Below are positions 1 to 11,234 of a stretch of 64,000 nucleotides of DNA, one piece after another. The position numbers and the translations under genes were made by a program. Under the pieces are notes generated by a model that worked only from the letters and a program-made list of their open reading frames with translations, was not told the DNA's origin and did not search any database. The stretch is taken from assembly GCF_003596335.1 (NCBI RefSeq), contig NZ_QZCH01000001.1, forward strand, positions 62,001 through 126,000, written 5' to 3'. How positions within the stretch are numbered: the first letter of the stretch is position 1; every line of letters starts with the position of its first letter. This DNA comes from Motilimonas pumila (lineage in GTDB: Bacteria; Pseudomonadota; Gammaproteobacteria; Enterobacterales; CBDFNC01).

Positions 1-105
1 TTTAATGGTGAGTCAGGAGCAAAAGACGCCGGTAAGTGGCGCCAAGAAGGCAAAGCATACGTGGTAAAAGATGGCGACGTTATCCATTTCTTATTCAACG
101 TTTAG
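1..105 (+). CDS. ychF: C-terminal end of the YchF GTPase/ATPase (partial)
   Basis: The first 34 codons are open and end at TAG 103-105. The peptide contains [20 protein letters not shown] and ends FNV, which matches the C-terminal TGS-type domain of YchF (EngD), a ribosome-associated Obg-family ATPase linked to redox and translation control. Only the tail is in the window, so the ATPase domain cannot be checked. In related genomes ychF follows pth, which would lie to the left. A strong terminator follows 25 bases after the stop, so the gene does not read into the tRNA operon. Confidence 0.9.
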   Translation, partial: FNGESGAKDAGKWRQEGKAYVVKDGDVIHFLFNV

Positions 106-130
106 TCTAATGCTACATTAAACGTACAAG

Positions 131-156
131 GCCCCGCATCGACGGGGCTTTTTTTT
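131..156 (+). terminator. Rho-independent terminator of ychF
   Basis: GCCCCG (131-136) pairs with CGGGGC (143-148) around a six-base loop, followed by eight T residues (149-156). This is a textbook intrinsic terminator and insulates the tRNA promoter downstream. Confidence 0.95.
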
Positions 157-239
157 GGCTAACAAATATTCAACTGATGATAAAAGCGAATAAAATATAG
201 CCGAACAATTCAAAAGCCAATTTTTTTTAATAAAAACTA

Positions 240-277
240 TTGACGCTTAGGCCGAGTATCCGCATAATGCGCCCCGC
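240..277 (+). promoter_or_regulatory. tRNA operon promoter, stringent type
   Basis: TTGACG (240-245) and CATAAT (263-268) are separated by exactly 17 bases. A GC-rich discriminator, GCGCCCCGC (269-277), follows the -10, and an A/T-rich tract (about 216-239) lies where an UP element would sit. Strong -35, UP-like tract and GC discriminator together are the usual signature of stable-RNA promoters that are shut down by ppGpp. The assignment is by pattern, with no mapped start. Confidence 0.8.
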
Positions 278-318
278 AACAACGAACAGGAACACAGTTT
301 TCTGAACGTGAAAGCATT

Positions 319-395
319 GGCTACATAGCTCAGCTGGTTAGAGCACATCACTCATAATGATGGGGTCCCAAGTTCAAATCTCGGTGTAGCCACCA
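319..395 (+). tRNA. tRNA-Met (elongator), anticodon CAT
   Basis: This is a 77-nt cloverleaf with acceptor GGCTACA/TGTAGCC, anticodon stem CATCA/TGATG, loop CTCATAA and encoded CCA. The perfectly paired first base and close match to E. coli metT indicate the elongator rather than the initiator. It is first of six tRNAs and is identical to the copy at 810-886. Confidence 0.95.
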
Positions 396-441
396 TTCTT
401 CTTTTGAAATAAAGTAATTTTTTTCATAAGATAGAGATGAT

Positions 442-526
442 GCGGAAGTGGTGAAATTGGTAGACACGCTAGATTTAGGTTCTAGTGCCGCAAGGTGTGA
501 GAGTTCAAGTCTCTCCTTCCGCACCA
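442..526 (+). tRNA. tRNA-Leu, anticodon TAG
   Basis: This is an 85-nt class II tRNA with acceptor GCGGAAG/CTTCCGC, anticodon stem CTAGA/TCTAG, anticodon TAG, a long variable arm and encoded CCA. It resembles E. coli leuW, which also sits in the metT operon. It is identical to 905-989. Confidence 0.95.
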
Positions 527-584
527 TATATCAAAACAAGCCGTTTTGATCCGTGTGAATAATTCATACGTAAAACAATACAAT

Positions 585-659
585 TGGGATATCGCCAAGC
601 GGTAAGGCACCGGGTTTTGATCTCGGCATTCTGAGGTTCAAATCCTCATATCCCAGCCA
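585..659 (+). tRNA. tRNA-Gln, anticodon TTG
   Basis: This is a 75-nt cloverleaf starting TGGGATAT with the TTG anticodon in the loop TTTTGAT and encoded CCA. The unusual U1 start is typical of gammaproteobacterial tRNA-Gln. It is identical to the copy at 702-776, and no CTG-anticodon Gln tRNA lies in the operon. Confidence 0.95.
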
Positions 660-701
660 AATTTAGATGATTGAGCGAGGCTCAGTCATCACAGAAACAA
701 C

Positions 702-776
702 TGGGATATCGCCAAGCGGTAAGGCACCGGGTTTTGATCTCGGCATTCTGAGGTTCAAATCCTCATATCCCAGCCA
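702..776 (+). tRNA. tRNA-Gln, anticodon TTG (second copy)
   Basis: The 75-nt sequence is identical to the Gln tRNA at 585-659, including the encoded CCA. The 42-base spacer between the two copies differs from the other spacers, so the copies have been homogenised while the spacers have not. Confidence 0.95.
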
Positions 777-809
777 CATTCAATGCCAACAGGCATGAAT
801 ATCAAGAAT

Positions 810-886
810 GGCTACATAGCTCAGCTGGTTAGAGCACATCACTCATAATGATGGGGTCCCAAGTTCAAATCTCGGTGTAGCCACCA
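810..886 (+). tRNA. tRNA-Met (elongator), anticodon CAT (second copy)
   Basis: The 77-nt sequence is identical to the Met tRNA at 319-395. The E. coli operon also carries two elongator Met genes (metT and metU), so the arrangement is ancestral. Confidence 0.95.
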
Positions 887-904
887 TTCTTGATTTAGTT
901 AGAT

Positions 905-989
905 GCGGAAGTGGTGAAATTGGTAGACACGCTAGATTTAGGTTCTAGTGCCGCAAGGTGTGAGAGTTCAAGTCTCTCCTTCCGCACCA
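905..989 (+). tRNA. tRNA-Leu, anticodon TAG (second copy)
   Basis: The 85-nt sequence is identical to the Leu tRNA at 442-526, and it is the last tRNA of the operon. I see no strong intrinsic terminator directly after it. The convergent terminator of ubiF lies about 140 bases further on. Confidence 0.95.
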
Positions 990-1136
990 TCTAACATCCC
1001 CAACTCAAGTTGTTCCCCAGAAATAAAACACACTCACAATTTTCTTATTAATATTCTTTTAGCTAATTGAATATATTCAATATTATGTGTCATCTAGAAA
1101 TAACCAATGCCATGCCCTCTTTAAAAAGTCAGGCAT

Positions 1137-1158
1137 AAAAAAGGCCTAGTTACAGGCC
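1137..1158 (-). terminator. Terminator of ubiF overlapping its stop codon
   Basis: Read on the minus strand, GGCCT (1158-1154) pairs with AGGCC (1147-1143) around six bases, followed by a T-rich tract (1142-1137). The hairpin's left arm lies within the last codons of ubiF, whose TAA is at 1152-1150, so coding sequence and terminator overlap. Confidence 0.7.
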
Positions 1159-2316
1159 CATTGCGTATTTCATCACTTGATGTTTTATCGGCCCAGCGTG
1201 CTGAGCCAAAGTTAACGCCCCCTGGCGCAAAGCGCTAAGGCCAGGCAATTTGCAAGAGAAGCCTTTATAAAATACATCCATTGCGGTTTGCATTAACAAG
1301 TTGTCGGGCCTTCTTCGCGACTGGTAGTCCGCTAACGCACGTGCTTTGTCCGCTTGGTGAGACAAGTCGGTTAACAATAACTCTGCCGCCAAAGCCTGGA
1401 CGTCTTTGAAGCCTAAGTTAACGCCTTGACCCGCTAAGGGATTGATAGTGTGCGCAGCGTCGCCTACCAGTACTAAGCTATCAAGGTAATACTGCTGAGC
1501 ATGACGACGAACCAAAGGGAATGCACCGTGTTTCACAACTTCAAAATCAAATTTAAGCGGGGCAAACTCTTGCAGTATGGCCTGCTTAAGTTGCTCATTG
1601 GAATACTGCGCCATTTGAGCAATGGTTTTATTTTGGTGATACCATGCCAGAGAAGCGTCTTGCCCAGCGAGGGGTAAAAATGCTCTTGGACCGGTACTGA
1701 CAAACTCTTGCCAAGTCATATCTTGTTGTACTGAGTCGGTTTTGATATGCACTAGCATACAACTTTGGCGGTAATCCCACGCCGTAATGCCAATCCCCCC
1801 ATGCTGACGACAAAATGAATGAGCGCCGTCAGCGCCGACTAATAAATCCGCCTGTAACTCATTGCCATCTGCAAGTTGAATCATGACACCGCTGGCGCTA
1901 TTGGTAAAAGACTGGATCCCTTGCCCTTGTAATACCTTAATGGTGTCATATTGCACCATTACCTGCCAAAGACTGGCTTGCACCACTTGATTTTCAATGA
2001 TGTAGCCAAGTAATGGGGCTTGAATATCGGCCGCATCAAAGGTCAACGCTTCACCGCCTTGCTGCCAAGTGGACAAACGCATGTAAGGGCAATGGCGCTG
2101 CGCCGCAATCAAAGGCCAAGCACCTACCTGCTGTAATAATTGTTGGCTCGAGGCGCTAATTGCCGATACCCGCAAGTCGACTTCAGGGCTTATCTGGCTA
2201 AAATCTTTGTCGCTGGCTTCAATCACGGTCACCTGCCGCCCTTGTTCAGCCAGTAAGATGGCCAGGGTTGCGCCCACCATGCCCCCGCCATTTATCACAA
2301 TATGCTGTTTATTCAT
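1150..2316 (-). CDS. ubiF: FAD-dependent ubiquinone-biosynthesis hydroxylase UbiF
   Basis: This 388-residue flavoprotein is of the UbiH/UbiF/VisC monooxygenase family. It carries the N-terminal dinucleotide motif GGGMVG (residues 10-15), the DG motif GADG (161-164) and the second FAD motif GDAAHTINPLAGQG (285-298). UbiF hydroxylates the 2-octaprenyl-3-methyl-6-methoxy-1,4-benzoquinol ring late in ubiquinone synthesis, at the inner face of the membrane. Length (E. coli 391) and position, divergent from miaB and beside the metT tRNA operon as in E. coli, support ubiF over ubiH or ubiI. The paralogues are similar enough that a tree would be needed for certainty. The start is ATG. Confidence 0.88.
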   Translation of the reverse strand: MNKQHIVINGGGMVGATLAILLAEQGRQVTVIEASDKDFSQISPEVDLRVSAISASSQQLLQQVGAWPLIAAQRHCPYMRLSTWQQGGEALTFDAADIQAPLLGYIIENQVVQASLWQVMVQYDTIKVLQGQGIQSFTNSASGVMIQLADGNELQADLLVGADGAHSFCRQHGGIGITAWDYRQSCMLVHIKTDSVQQDMTWQEFVSTGPRAFLPLAGQDASLAWYHQNKTIAQMAQYSNEQLKQAILQEFAPLKFDFEVVKHGAFPLVRRHAQQYYLDSLVLVGDAAHTINPLAGQGVNLGFKDVQALAAELLLTDLSHQADKARALADYQSRRRPDNLLMQTAMDVFYKGFSCKLPGLSALRQGALTLAQHAGPIKHQVMKYAMGL

Positions 2317-2495
2317 GTGCTTCTCTGGATCTTGTTTCAGCCCTTAGTGTACCTAATCTGACGCTTATTTAGCGACTGCTCGTTAACATTGTAATTGATT
2401 GCTGTTTTTTTATGCTGATTTTGTAGCATGCGCCTGCGTTAATCAGTAGAATATGCCCTCTTTTTTACTTGGCTAGTACAGAGCAGTTTAAGCAC

Positions 2496-3926
2496 ATGAG
2501 CAAAAAACTACATATCAAAACTTGGGGCTGTCAGATGAACGAATACGATTCATCAAAAATGGCAGATCTGTTGGACTCAACTCATGGCTATAGCCTGACT
2601 GAGGAGCCAAGCGAGGCAGACGTATTACTTCTTAATACCTGTTCGATTCGTGAAAAAGCACAAGAGAAAGTATTTCACCAGTTGGGCCGCTGGAAAACGT
2701 TAAAAGACAAAAACCCCGGCCTGGTGATTGGTGTTGGCGGCTGTGTTGCATCCCAAGAAGGCGACGCAATCCGCGAGCGGGCCAAATTTGTAGATATCGT
2801 GTTTGGCCCACAAACCTTGCATCGCCTTCCAGAGATGATCAAAAAAGTTCAATCAGGCGACGACGCAGTTGTTGACGTTTCGTTCCCTGAAATTGAAAAA
2901 TTCGACAGCCTACCAGAACCAAAAGCCGAAGGCGCCAGCGCGTTTGTTTCGATCATGGAAGGTTGCTCTAAATACTGTACGTTCTGTGTAGTACCTTACA
3001 CCCGTGGTGAAGAAGTCAGCCGCCCTCTTGATGATGTGTTATACGAAATAGCGCAACTGGCAGAACAAGGCGTGCGTGAAGTTAACTTGCTAGGGCAAAA
3101 CGTTAACGCGTATCGCGGTGCCACTTTTGATGACGACATTTGTAGTTTTGCGCAATTATTACGCTACGTGGCAACCATAGATGGCATAGATCGTATTCGC
3201 TTTACGACTAGCCATCCGATTGAATTTACCGATGACATTGTCGACGTTTATACCGATACGCCTGAGTTAGTAAGCTTTTTACACTTACCAGTGCAAAGCG
3301 GCGCCGACCGCATCTTAAACCTAATGAAGCGCGGCCACACCGCGATAGAGTTTAAATCTATCATTCGCAAATTACGTAAAGCGCGCCCTGATATTTGCAT
3401 CAGCTCCGACTTCATCATTGGCTTCCCTGGTGAAACCCAAGATGATTTCGAACAAACCATGAAGCTGATTGCGGATGTAAACTTCGATCACAGCTTTAGT
3501 TTTGTATACAGCGCCCGCCCTGGTACGCCTGCAGCAGATTTGCCTGACGACGTGTCAGAAGATGAGAAAAAGCAGCGTTTATACATACTGCAAGAGCGCA
3601 TTAACCAGCAAGCGATGCAGGTTAGCCGTAATATGCTTAACACGACCCAACGCATTTTGGTCGAAGGCCCATCGAAAAAGAATCCAATGGAGCTGCGCGG
3701 ACGTACTGAAAACAACAGGGTTGTGAACTTCGTAGGGCCACATACATTGGCGGGTAAATTTGCCGATGTTAAGATTGTTGATGTTTACCCTAATTCATTA
3801 CGCGGTGAGTTTATTCGTGGTGAAGACGAAATGAACTTACGTGCCGATGTCAGCCCGTCTGATATCATTAAAAAGAACCCAAATTACACCGACGAACTTG
3901 GTGTGGGTTCATATACGCCACAATAG
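2496..3926 (+). CDS. miaB: tRNA-2-methylthio-N6-isopentenyladenosine synthase MiaB
   Basis: This radical-SAM methylthiotransferase adds the 2-methylthio group to isopentenyl-A37 of tRNAs that read UNN codons. The N-terminal UPF0004 domain has Cys12, Cys49 and Cys83 for the auxiliary 4Fe-4S cluster. The radical SAM motif is Cys157-x3-Cys161-x2-Cys164, and a TRAM domain ends the protein. An in-frame TTG 27 bases upstream would add nine residues. I chose ATG 2496 because the product then begins [12 protein letters not shown], in register with E. coli MiaB, and every cysteine number matches. It heads the plus-strand run, with ybeZ starting 10 bases after the stop. Confidence 0.96.
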   Translation: MSKKLHIKTWGCQMNEYDSSKMADLLDSTHGYSLTEEPSEADVLLLNTCSIREKAQEKVFHQLGRWKTLKDKNPGLVIGVGGCVASQEGDAIRERAKFVDIVFGPQTLHRLPEMIKKVQSGDDAVVDVSFPEIEKFDSLPEPKAEGASAFVSIMEGCSKYCTFCVVPYTRGEEVSRPLDDVLYEIAQLAEQGVREVNLLGQNVNAYRGATFDDDICSFAQLLRYVATIDGIDRIRFTTSHPIEFTDDIVDVYTDTPELVSFLHLPVQSGADRILNLMKRGHTAIEFKSIIRKLRKARPDICISSDFIIGFPGETQDDFEQTMKLIADVNFDHSFSFVYSARPGTPAADLPDDVSEDEKKQRLYILQERINQQAMQVSRNMLNTTQRILVEGPSKKNPMELRGRTENNRVVNFVGPHTLAGKFADVKIVDVYPNSLRGEFIRGEDEMNLRADVSPSDIIKKNPNYTDELGVGSYTPQ

Positions 3927-3936
3927 AGAGACGATA

Positions 3937-4995
3937 TTGAGCAACACATTAGAGAAGCTGGCCTTTGATTTAGAGCCAGCTGACGGCCAGAGGTTAGCCA
4001 ACCTCTGCGGCCCGTTTGATGACAACATCAAACAAATCGAACGCCGTTTAGGCGTTGAGATCATCTATCGCAATCACGCCTTTCAAGTGGTTGGCAAAGC
4101 CATCAATGCCAACGCGGCTCGTGCTATCTTAAAAGACTTATACATTGAAACGGCGCCGGTCAAAGGCAAAGTGAACGATATTCTGCCCGACCAAGTTCAC
4201 CTTGCCATTCAAGGCTGCAAGCTGCTAGAGCAAGCAGAGTCGCATAAAGATTACGTGCAAGATATCAATATTAAAACCAAACGGGGCGTGATTAAGCCTC
4301 GTGGTGAGAACCAATCAAGCTACGTTGCCAACATCCTTAACAGTGACATTAGCTTTGGTATTGGCCCTGCGGGTACGGGGAAAACCTATTTGGCCGTTGC
4401 CTGCGCCGTAGATGCCTTAGAGCGCCAAGAAATACGACGTATCTTACTGACTCGCCCAGCGGTTGAAGCGGGTGAAAAACTCGGCTTTTTACCGGGCGAT
4501 TTGTCGCAAAAGGTAGATCCTTACTTGCGCCCCCTATATGACGCACTATTTGAAATGCTTGGATTTGAGAAAGTAGAACGTTTAATTGAGCGTAACGTCA
4601 TTGAAATAGCACCGCTGGCCTACATGCGTGGCCGCACCTTGAACGATGCGTTTGTTATCTTGGATGAGAGCCAAAATACCACGGTAGAACAGATGAAAAT
4701 GTTCCTAACCCGGATCGGCTTTAACTCCAAAGCTGTGATTACAGGCGATATTACTCAAATCGACTTACCTCGTCACACCAAGTCGGGTCTGCGCCATGCG
4801 ATAGAAGTCTTGCCGAATGTTGACGATATCAGCTTCAGTTTTTTCCAAGCTCAAGACGTCGTCAGACACCCTGTTGTAGCCCGTATTGTGCAAGCATATG
4901 AAGCTTTTGAACATAAAGAACAAACCAAGCAAGCCGCTGAACAACGTGCGCGTTTAGCCGCCAAAGAGGACGCAGCCAGTGGCGATAACGCTTGA
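3937..4995 (+). CDS. ybeZ: PhoH-family ATPase YbeZ (TTG start)
   Basis: This 352-residue PhoH-like P-loop ATPase has Walker A GPAGTGKT (residues 143-150) and a Walker B region [10 protein letters not shown]. It acts with the neighbouring endoribonuclease YbeY in RNA metabolism and ribosome quality control, though its exact role is unsettled. The frame is open upstream into miaB, but the family-like N-terminus ([14 protein letters not shown]) begins just after the miaB stop. TTG 3937 has GAGAG at 3926-3930, six bases away, so I place the start there. No ATG is available in that stretch. The 3' end overlaps ybeY by 17 bases. Confidence 0.93.
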   Translation: MSNTLEKLAFDLEPADGQRLANLCGPFDDNIKQIERRLGVEIIYRNHAFQVVGKAINANAARAILKDLYIETAPVKGKVNDILPDQVHLAIQGCKLLEQAESHKDYVQDINIKTKRGVIKPRGENQSSYVANILNSDISFGIGPAGTGKTYLAVACAVDALERQEIRRILLTRPAVEAGEKLGFLPGDLSQKVDPYLRPLYDALFEMLGFEKVERLIERNVIEIAPLAYMRGRTLNDAFVILDESQNTTVEQMKMFLTRIGFNSKAVITGDITQIDLPRHTKSGLRHAIEVLPNVDDISFSFFQAQDVVRHPVVARIVQAYEAFEHKEQTKQAAEQRARLAAKEDAASGDNA

Positions 4996-5443
4996 TTTGC
5001 AAATAGCCAGCGAGAGTGAGCAAAACTTGCCCTCGCCTCAAGCTATGGAGCAATGGTTAACAGCTTGTATTAAACAAGATGAGGCTGAGCTCACCGTGCG
5101 TATTGTTGACGCAACAGAAAGCCAAGCCCTTAATCGTGATTACCGCGGCAAAGACAAACCTACCAATGTATTGTCTTTTCCATTTGAAGCACCACCAGGC
5201 ATTGAGCTACCTTTATTGGGTGACCTTGTCGTGTGTAAGTCAGTGGTAGAACAAGAAGCGAAACAACAAGATAAAACCTTAACCGCACATTGGGCTCACA
5301 TGCTTGTGCATGGGTGTCTGCATCTGTTAGGTTATGATCATATCGAAGATGATGAAGCTAATATTATGGAATCATTAGAAACTGAGATATTGTTATCTCT
5401 GGGCTTTAATGACCCGTATATTGCTGAAAAGGAAACTGAGTAA
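4979..5443 (+). CDS. ybeY: Endoribonuclease / rRNA maturation factor YbeY
   Basis: The 154-residue protein carries the UPF0054 metal site HGxLHLxGYDH with His111, His115 and His121, which bind zinc. YbeY is a single-strand-specific endoribonuclease needed for 16S rRNA 3'-end maturation and 70S quality control. The start is GTG 4979, inside the end of ybeZ; the 17-base overlap suggests translational coupling. Length equals the E. coli protein within one residue. It is followed three bases later by corC. Confidence 0.95.
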   Translation: MAITLDLQIASESEQNLPSPQAMEQWLTACIKQDEAELTVRIVDATESQALNRDYRGKDKPTNVLSFPFEAPPGIELPLLGDLVVCKSVVEQEAKQQDKTLTAHWAHMLVHGCLHLLGYDHIEDDEANIMESLETEILLSLGFNDPYIAEKETE

Positions 5444-5446
5444 AAA

Positions 5447-6331
5447 ATGAGCGACGATATTCCCCAACCTAGCGGCTCTGTAAAGAACCGCTGGCTTAAT
5501 CGATTAAGCCAACTTTTTCAGGCAGAGCCGAAAAATCAGGAAGAACTAGTCGAAGTCATCCAAGACGCTAATGACAGAGATTTAATCGATCACAACACCA
5601 AAGAAATGATCGAAGGCGTACTGGATGTATCAAAAATGCGGGTGAGAGACATCATGATCCCTCGCTCACAAATGGTCACAATAGAAAAAAGTCAAAGCGT
5701 TGAGTCTTTTTTACCCATTGTGATTGAGTCTGCTCACTCTCGCTTTCCGGTTATCAATGAGGACAAAGACCACATTGAAGGCATCATGTTGGCAAAAGAT
5801 CTCATCAGTTATGGCTTTGCCAAAAAAACCGATGATTTCTCTTTAGCCAGCATTTTGCGCCCTGCGGTGGTGGTGCCAGAAAGTAAACGCTTGGATAAAC
5901 TGTTAAAAGAGTTTCGCTCTGAACGTTATCACATGGCCATCGTGGTAGATGAATACGGCGGCGTATCCGGTTTGGTCACCATTGAAGATATTCTTGAGCT
6001 TATCGTCGGCGAAATTGAAGATGAAACTGATACCGATGACGAAAGCCAAGAAGATATACGCCAAATCAGCAAGCGTCATTACTCGGTACGCGCGCTGACG
6101 CCGATTGATGATTTTAACCAAGCGTTTGAAGTAAACTTTGAAGACGAAGACCAAGATACCATCGGCGGTTTAGTGATGCACGCCTTTGGACACTTGCCCA
6201 GCCGAGGCGAAAGCATTGAAATAAATGGCTTTACCTTTAAAGTGGTCAGTGCAGATAAACGCCGCTTGATTCAATTACAAGTGAAGATGCCAGACACCAT
6301 CAATCGCGAAGAAATAACGGCGGAAGAATAA
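5447..6331 (+). CDS. corC: CorC/YbeX CBS-domain transporter-associated protein
   Basis: This 294-residue cytosolic protein has two CBS domains (roughly residues 65-190) and a C-terminal CorC/HlyC transporter-associated domain (about 205-285). In E. coli the homologue (ybeX) is linked to Mg2+/Co2+ efflux and, more recently, to ribosome homeostasis. It has no membrane segments, unlike the longer CNNM-type relatives. The ATG lies three bases after the ybeY stop, and lnt follows 31 bases after its own stop, in the order known from E. coli. Confidence 0.92.
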   Translation: MSDDIPQPSGSVKNRWLNRLSQLFQAEPKNQEELVEVIQDANDRDLIDHNTKEMIEGVLDVSKMRVRDIMIPRSQMVTIEKSQSVESFLPIVIESAHSRFPVINEDKDHIEGIMLAKDLISYGFAKKTDDFSLASILRPAVVVPESKRLDKLLKEFRSERYHMAIVVDEYGGVSGLVTIEDILELIVGEIEDETDTDDESQEDIRQISKRHYSVRALTPIDDFNQAFEVNFEDEDQDTIGGLVMHAFGHLPSRGESIEINGFTFKVVSADKRRLIQLQVKMPDTINREEITAEE

Positions 6332-6362
6332 CGTTTAATGGCCATTTCGATGGCCATTTTTT

Positions 6363-7931
6363 ATGGGAAGAACAGTTTTGTTGATTGCATCCACGTGGCG
6401 TAAAGCCTTGCTCGCCTTTGTCTTAGGCGGCGTAACTCATTTTGCATTTGCCCCTTACTCGCTTTGGCCTTTGGCCTTACTGACCCTCACAGGGTTATTC
6501 CTATTACTCAATAAACTCGGCCCCAAAGCCGCTGCTGGCGTCGGGTTTAGTTATGGCTTCGGTTTATTTGCCTTTGGTATTAGTTGGATCCAAGTGAGCA
6601 TGGCACAGTTTGGAGGTATGCCAACTGCGGTTAACTGGCTACTGATGGGGCTACTGTCGGCTTATCTTGCGCTCTTTTTTGCGCTCACAACTTATACCGC
6701 AGCACGTCTTAATCTTGCAGGGCCTTGGCAGCAATTATTACTTTTACCCGCTTGCTGGCTGCTATTTGATTGGGCCAGAGGCCATATAATGACAGGCTTC
6801 CCTTGGCTTTGGATGGGTTACAGCCAAATAGACTCGCCACTTTCCGGGTATGCCCCTATTTTCGGAGTCCAAGGGGTAACTCTTGCCTGTTTATTAATTG
6901 CAGGCTCGATCACTTGGGCTTGGCAAAGTAAAACCTATATTATGCCCTTGCTGGTATGCGTAGCCGTATTTGGCCTTGGCGCGGGCCTCAATACAATGAC
7001 TTTTACCCAGCCCCAACCCACTCAAAAAGTGGCGCTGGTACAAGGTAATATTGAGCAAAAAATCAAATGGGAAGATGAGCATTTATGGCCATCGATTTTT
7101 AAATACTATGACTTAAGCCAAGCGGTCAAAGACGTTGATATCGTGATTTGGCCAGAGTCTGCGATTGCGGCTTTTGAATTCCAAGTCGAAGCCTTTTTGC
7201 AAAAATTCGATAACACCCTTAAACAGCAAAATACCGCGCTGATTACTGGTGTCATTAACTATGACCGCAGTGAGAAACGTTACTACAACACTTTAATTGG
7301 CATTGGTGCGATTGAAATCGACAAAACCGAGGTTTCAGAAAATCAGAGTAACCAAAGCTCGCCCTATTTCCTTGGTCATGACAACCGCTACTTTAAGCAT
7401 CACTTGCTACCTATTGGCGAGTTTGTGCCATTTGAAACTATCCTAAGGCCCCTTGCGCCTTATTTTAACTTGCCGATGTCATCCTTTAATCGGGGCGACT
7501 ACGTGCAGCCGAACATGACGGCAAAAGGGCAAACTTTAGCGCCGGCGATCTGCTATGAAATAGCCTATTCTGAGCAGCTCAGAAAAAATATAGGCTCGGA
7601 TACCAGTATGATCTTAACCGTCAGTAACGACGCTTGGTTTGGCACCTCAATCGGCCCTCATCAACACTTGGAAATAGCGCAAATGCGGGCGTTGGAATTT
7701 GGTAAACCCGTTTTACGTGCCACCAATACCGGTGTGACGGCATTTATTGATCAACAAGGCCAGCTTGCTGCCGTGGCGCCGCAATTTGAAGATATCGCAC
7801 TGACCCACCAAGTCACGCCCATGTTAGGTCAAACGCCCTATAATCGTTTCGGCTCATGGCCTTTGATTTTCTGGGTCATCGGCGTGTTGATGTTTACCTT
7901 AATCATTCGCCGTAAAAAGGCCGCGATTTGA
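6363..7931 (+). CDS. lnt: Apolipoprotein N-acyltransferase Lnt
   Basis: Lnt transfers the third acyl chain to the N-terminal cysteine of lipoproteins at the outer face of the inner membrane. The first 215 residues form about six membrane spans; a nitrilase-like catalytic domain follows. The catalytic triad is visible as Glu265 (WPESA), Lys345 (YFKHHLLP) and Cys397 (PAICYE). A final membrane span lies near residues 498-515. Compared with E. coli, a hydrophilic stretch of about a dozen residues near 320-335 looks inserted before the catalytic Lys. The start ATG 6363 has no clear ribosome-binding site; TTG codons a few residues inside are alternatives. Confidence 0.95.
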   Translation: MGRTVLLIASTWRKALLAFVLGGVTHFAFAPYSLWPLALLTLTGLFLLLNKLGPKAAAGVGFSYGFGLFAFGISWIQVSMAQFGGMPTAVNWLLMGLLSAYLALFFALTTYTAARLNLAGPWQQLLLLPACWLLFDWARGHIMTGFPWLWMGYSQIDSPLSGYAPIFGVQGVTLACLLIAGSITWAWQSKTYIMPLLVCVAVFGLGAGLNTMTFTQPQPTQKVALVQGNIEQKIKWEDEHLWPSIFKYYDLSQAVKDVDIVIWPESAIAAFEFQVEAFLQKFDNTLKQQNTALITGVINYDRSEKRYYNTLIGIGAIEIDKTEVSENQSNQSSPYFLGHDNRYFKHHLLPIGEFVPFETILRPLAPYFNLPMSSFNRGDYVQPNMTAKGQTLAPAICYEIAYSEQLRKNIGSDTSMILTVSNDAWFGTSIGPHQHLEIAQMRALEFGKPVLRATNTGVTAFIDQQGQLAAVAPQFEDIALTHQVTPMLGQTPYNRFGSWPLIFWVIGVLMFTLIIRRKKAAI

Positions 7932-7965
7932 ACCATCAAATTGGCGGATAAACCAGCTGAAAGTA

Positions 7966-7986
7966 GGCTAGTTATTGTTGCTAGCC
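7966..7986. repeat. Hairpin between lnt and leuS
   Basis: GGCTAG (7966-7971) and CTAGCC (7981-7986) form a perfect six-base stem with a nine-base loop, 35 bases after the lnt stop. There is no U-tract, so it may protect the mRNA 3' end or act as a weak attenuator rather than terminate. Confidence 0.4.
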
Positions 7987-8053
7987 CCTTGCTGCTGTAT
8001 CCTGTATGCCATTGATCTGGGCGCGATCTAAAATGCGTTCAAAAAATTCTTAA

Positions 8054-10663
<2,610 letters not shown>

Positions 10664-10709
10664 TTACCTGTCATTAAGACTCCAACCAGACCTTAAAGGT
10701 GAAGGCTGA

Positions 10710-11234
10710 ATGCAGCAACTGAAAAAGGCCAGTTTAATACTGGCCACCTTATTGTTATTAAGTGCCTGTGGCTTTAAGCCAAAAGGGTATGTGACCAATG
10801 GCGGTGACATAGATAAGGTTTATCTGCAAACTGCAGATCCTTATGGTCCACTGACGAAGGAGATCGAGCGTCAACTCAGGTATGCAAAAATCGAGTTTAT
10901 CGCCGACTTACCTGACGCAGAGGCAGTTATTGCACAAGACATCGTAAAACTGGTGGTCAGTGGTGAACGTCAAACTAGCCGAGTGATCTCTTTGTATGAC
11001 AATGCCTCTACCGCGGAAAATGAGATCAGTTACTCGGTCAGCTATCAAATTTTAAGGCCAGAGCAATCGCCGCTGGCGTTTGACATCAATATAGTGCGTG
11101 ACTCATTAGAGAACCCACAACAAGCGTTGGCATCTTCCCGTGAAGATGAAATGATTCTCCGTGAATTGCAGCGCGAAGCGGCATACCGCATCGTGCGCCA
11201 ACTTACCACCCTAGAGTTGGAAAGCAGCCAGTAA
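10710..11234 (+). CDS. lptE: LPS-assembly lipoprotein LptE
   Basis: This 174-residue outer-membrane lipoprotein plugs the LptD barrel and helps insert lipopolysaccharide in the outer leaflet. The N-terminus has a lipoprotein signal ending in lipobox LSAC, with the acylated Cys at residue 20, followed by GFKPKG. Sequence similarity across LptE is low, but size, lipobox and the leuS-lptE-holA order settle the call. ATG 10710 is preceded by AAGGTGAAGG. The stop abuts the holA start codon with no gap. Confidence 0.94.
   Translation: MQQLKKASLILATLLLLSACGFKPKGYVTNGGDIDKVYLQTADPYGPLTKEIERQLRYAKIEFIADLPDAEAVIAQDIVKLVVSGERQTSRVISLYDNASTAENEISYSVSYQILRPEQSPLAFDINIVRDSLENPQQALASSREDEMILRELQREAAYRIVRQLTTLELESSQ

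Noticed and set aside
319-395. Initiator tRNA-fMet or tRNA-Ile(CAT) instead of elongator Met
   Set aside because: The first acceptor pair is intact, unlike the initiator, and the sequence follows metT rather than the Ile2 tRNA.
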